DNA from: Fulvivirga lutea
Lineage (GTDB): Bacteria; Bacteroidota; Bacteroidia; Cytophagales; Cyclobacteriaceae
Length of the DNA: 64,000 nucleotides
Assembly: GCF_017068455.1 (NCBI RefSeq)
Contig: NZ_CP070608.1
Span: 2,213,488-2,277,487, forward strand
Reading direction: 5' to 3'
The position numbers and the translations under genes were made by a program. Below, piece by piece: positions 62,839 to 64,000 of this stretch. Numbering within the stretch: the stretch's first letter is position 1; the number at the start of each line of letters is the position of its first letter. The notes below the pieces were generated by a model. The model saw nothing but the letters and a program-made list of their open reading frames with translations. It did no database searches and was not told where the DNA came from.

Positions 62839-64000
62839 ATGTTTGATAATTTAAGTTTAAAGTTAGATAAAGCGTTTAAAACGCTAAAAGGGCAGGGTAG
62901 TATTACAGAGGTGAACGTGGCCACTACGATGAAAGAAATTCGTAGAGCGCTTATTGATGCCGATGTGAACTATAAAGTGGCTAAAGATGTCACTGATGAG
63001 ATAAAAGAAAAAGCGTTAGGTCAAGATGTACTTACGGCAGTTTCTCCTGGTCAGCTTTTAACGAAGATTACAAACGATGAGCTAACCCAACTGATGGGTG
63101 GTAGCCATGAGGATATCAATATTAAAGGCAGCCCTGCCGTTATTTTGATATCAGGTTTACAGGGTTCTGGTAAAACTACATTTTCCGGTAAGTTGGCTAA
63201 CATGCTTAAAAAGCAGGGCAATACAGTGATGCTTGCGGCATGTGATATTTACCGTCCTGCAGCCATTGACCAGTTAAAGGTGTTGGGTGAGCAGATAGGA
63301 GTAGAGGTGTATGCTGAGCCTGAAAACAAGAATGCTGTACAAATTGCAAACAATGCCATAAAAGCAGCCAAAGATGGTGGTAAGAAAGTTCTGATTGTCG
63401 ATACGGCTGGTCGTTTGGCAGTAGATGAGGAGATGATGAACGAAATCTCCGATCTAAAAAAAGCGCTTGATCCTTCTGAAACACTTTTTGTAGTGGATTC
63501 AATGACTGGTCAGGATGCGGTAAACACTGCTAAAACTTTTAATGAGCGCCTAAATTTTGATGGAGTTGTATTAACCAAATTAGATGGTGATACTCGTGGT
63601 GGTGCTGCAATTTCTATTAGAAGGGTTGTAGAGAAGCCTATCAAGTTTATCTCACACGGTGAGAAAATGGAGGCCATTGATAAGTTCCACCCGGACAGGA
63701 TGGCCAATAGAATCCTTGGTATGGGTGATGTGGTTTCATTAGTAGAGAAAGCACAGCAGAACTTTGACGAAGAAGAGGCTAGAAGGCTGAACAAGAAGAT
63801 TAGAAAGAATCAGTTTGATTTTGACGATTTCTTATCTCAGTTAGAGCAGATAAAGAAAATGGGTAACATCAAAGATTTGATGGGTATGATCCCTGGTATG
63901 GGTAAGGCCTTGAAAGACATTGATGTGGATGATGACTCATTTAAGCCGATAGAAGCAATTATTAGATCTATGACTACTGAAGAACGGGCTACTCCGGATA
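62839..64000 (+). CDS. ffh: signal recognition particle protein Ffh, 5' part
   Basis: Ffh binds signal peptides on the ribosome together with 4.5S RNA and delivers them to FtsY. The window holds the first 387 codons of about 440. The N-terminal helical bundle, the GTPase P-loop ISGLQGSGKTTFSGKLA near residue 108, ACDIYRPAAIDQL near 135, VDTAGRLAVDEEMM near 190, TKLDGDTRGGAAISI near 247 and HGEKMEAIDKFHPDRMANRI near 275 are all clear. The methionine-rich M domain has begun (LMGMIPGMGKALKDI). The gene runs off the right edge. The 4.5S RNA gene is not seen here. Confidence 0.98.
   Translation, partial: MFDNLSLKLDKAFKTLKGQGSITEVNVATTMKEIRRALIDADVNYKVAKDVTDEIKEKALGQDVLTAVSPGQLLTKITNDELTQLMGGSHEDINIKGSPAVILISGLQGSGKTTFSGKLANMLKKQGNTVMLAACDIYRPAAIDQLKVLGEQIGVEVYAEPENKNAVQIANNAIKAAKDGGKKVLIVDTAGRLAVDEEMMNEISDLKKALDPSETLFVVDSMTGQDAVNTAKTFNERLNFDGVVLTKLDGDTRGGAAISIRRVVEKPIKFISHGEKMEAIDKFHPDRMANRILGMGDVVSLVEKAQQNFDEEEARRLNKKIRKNQFDFDDFLSQLEQIKKMGNIKDLMGMIPGMGKALKDIDVDDDSFKPIEAIIRSMTTEERATPD

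Noticed and set aside
1-64000. CRISPR arrays, tRNA or rRNA genes, prophage or transposase genes
   Set aside because: No spaced direct repeats, cloverleaf signatures or integrase/transposase motifs were seen by reading; a tool scan (tRNAscan, CRISPR finder) could still reveal something short.

Overview
The window reads as chromosomal DNA of a low-GC Bacteroidota bacterium, most likely of the Cytophagales type. This is judged from gene content, not from a database search. The signs are a type IX secretion (T9SS) PorP/SprF-like protein beside a giant surface protein with a gliding-motility C-terminal sorting domain, LytS/LytTR two-component pairs, a class B SdhCAB, a TM2-domain secreted protein, a fused IcmF mutase, and candidate promoters of the Bacteroidota form (TTG, about 20 bases, TAnnTTTG). 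Genes are dense, several convergent pairs overlap at their stop codons, and no tRNA, rRNA, CRISPR array, prophage or transposase gene was seen.

Layout. 1-5.2 kb: end of an HxlR-type regulator, a DUF885-like exported protein, pgk, a Sua5/TsaC protein, a 53-residue membrane protein, a NUDIX hydrolase and a small exported protein. 5.2-11.4 kb: a giant T9SS cargo divergent from PorP/SprF, then a SUI1/YciH-like factor. 11.5-24 kb: a signalling-rich region. One LytS/LytTR pair sits between two paralogous exported proteins, each with three copies of a beta-rich repeat, together with a TonB-domain protein. FloA and adenine deaminase follow, then a second operon with one intact LytS kinase, one degenerate LytS-like protein and a LytTR regulator, and an exported protein with nine SDYY motifs at a 34-residue period. 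24-39 kb: housekeeping and envelope genes (S41 and M48 lipoproteins, guaA, a TPR plus periplasmic-binding protein, hemL, DUF3667, an outer-membrane-like protein, hutI, an SLC13 permease, DUF202, OsmC, apt, a lone receiver, a Lon-N protein). 39-47 kb: icmF, a membrane patatin, a THUMP methyltransferase and a TPR protein. 47-54 kb: a TM2 protein, then one long leftward unit from sdhC through sdhA and sdhB to a LolA-like protein, an exported YidD-like protein and two related TPR/membrane proteins. 54-64 kb: a Ste24-like protease, a YfhO-like membrane protein, a molybdenum-cofactor cluster (TauE-like, moaA, moaD, moaE, mobA, moaC, moeA), and the start of ffh, which runs off the window.

How the genes work together. 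Three groups stand out as possible undescribed units. The first is the three-repeat paralogues around LytS/LytTR. The second is the active kinase plus pseudokinase operon next to the SDYY-repeat protein. The third is the LolA-like/YidD/TPR block attached to succinate dehydrogenase. Functional linkage in each case is inferred from gene order, not shown by the sequence.
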